From an uncultured Clostridium sp. (GTDB lineage Bacteria; Bacillota; Clostridia; TANB77; CAG-508), in the NCBI GenBank assembly GCA_947565445.1, contig CANOGC010000011.1, positions 1 to 35,349 of the forward strand: DNA of 35,349 nt, given 5' to 3'. Numbering within the stretch: the stretch's first letter is position 1; the number at the start of each line of letters is the position of its first letter. Made by a program: the position numbers and the translations under genes. This document shows, in pieces, positions 35,066-35,349 of this stretch. The notes under the pieces were generated by a model that was given only the letters and a program-made list of their open reading frames with translations, was not told where the DNA came from and made no database searches.

Positions 35066-35349
35066 ATGATGTATTATAATCCATATGAACCCTATATAGC
35101 TCTTCAATAGGGGTATTGAAGTTTTGCCCAAGAGGGTATTTAACTTTTGTTAAATAGGTATCTTTGTTTTTGTTTATTGGTATTAGTTTTCTCAGTTCTA
35201 CTTGTTTTGTGTTTTCTTTATAGATTAATTCAATATCAATATACTTTTTATCTTTTAATGAATTTACTAATTTTGATACTTGGGTTATTGATATATTTAG
35301 TAACTCACTTATGGTTTTGTTTGTTAAATAGCAATAACTATTTTCTTTG
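35043..35349 (-). CDS. Partial winged-helix/HTH protein (3' end only)
   Basis: The frame is open from the window edge to TAA at 35045-35043, giving the last 101 residues. YLTNKTISELLNISITQVSK then LVNSLKDKKYIDIE is a clear helix-turn-helix with a following wing (KLIPINKN). Such domains are common in plasmid and phage replication initiators and in MarR-like regulators; with the start missing I cannot choose. The C-terminal segment (PLGQNFNTPIEELYRVHMDY) is polar and unassigned. It uses no CGG. Confidence 0.6.
   Translation of the reverse strand, partial: KENSYCYLTNKTISELLNISITQVSKLVNSLKDKKYIDIELIYKENTKQVELRKLIPINKNKDTYLTKVKYPLGQNFNTPIEELYRVHMDYNTSFDKTQKT

Noticed and set aside
1..35349. Searched for tRNA genes, especially a tRNA-Gly with an enlarged anticodon loop, and for CRISPR arrays.
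   Set aside because: No cloverleaf with a GGTTCGA-type arm and no regularly spaced repeats were found by eye. The decoding tRNA, if any, must lie elsewhere.

Overview
The window is strongly AT-rich and reads as the chromosome of an anaerobic, spore-forming Clostridia-type bacterium (Firmicutes/Bacillota). Evidence for this is the spore germination protease gene gpr, a YtxC-like sporulation gene, ylbF, a T-box leader on valS, a clostridial-type prepilin, GGAGG ribosome binding sites, and near-consensus TTGACA/TATAAT promoters with 17-base spacers. No rRNA or tRNA gene and no CRISPR array was seen.

The outstanding signal is a recurrent, rule-like +1 frameshift. Nine genes look broken or mis-ended if read as one frame: the LysM lysozyme, rnr, the GH57 gene, holA (twice), ruvC, the glycogen-debranching gene, murB, smpB and valS. 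All ten breaks have the same form. A zero-frame CGG codon is followed by A, T or G, and the protein continues correctly if the C is skipped and the following GGN is read as Gly (CGGA six times, CGGT three, CGGG once). The joined products have normal family lengths (HolA 340, ValS 892, MurB 307, SmpB 152, RuvC 161 residues) and conserved motifs are restored across the junctions. My read of both strands found only one other in-frame CGG in any credible gene, in an atypical repeat-rich gene at the left edge. CGG strings that straddle two codons are common and are read normally. This points to a codon-level phenomenon in which CGG is not read as Arg but as part of a CGGN=Gly quadruplet or as an obligate +1 shift site. 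It does not look like pseudogenes or random sequencing error.

Layout. 1-1.5 kb: a GC-richer edge with a repeat-rich membrane protein. 1.5-8.7 kb: GIY-YIG protein, hemolysin III-family protein, RluA-type pseudouridine synthase (+ strand), an acyl-CoA synthetase, a GH25/LysM lysozyme, a Ca2+/Na+ exchanger and a small membrane protein. 8.8-13.8 kb (minus): GT4 glycosyltransferase, ylbF, secG, rnr, flavin reductase. 14-19.5 kb (plus): DUF4912 protein and GH57 branching-type enzyme, divergent from the GT4 gene and together looking like an alpha-glucan module, then YtxC-like, GT2 and TraX-family genes. 19.5-27.1 kb (minus): a long run of prepilin-like gene, murB, yvcK, glycogen debranching enzyme, ruvC, holA and gpr. 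27.4-29 kb (plus): two small exported proteins and smpB. 29.2-35 kb (minus): valS under a T-box, polysaccharide deacetylase, fba, a lipoprotein, a small membrane protein and the 3' end of a winged-helix gene.

Several MITE-like inverted-repeat elements fill the intergenic gaps. A hairpin before gpr carries that gene's Shine-Dalgarno sequence in its 3' arm.
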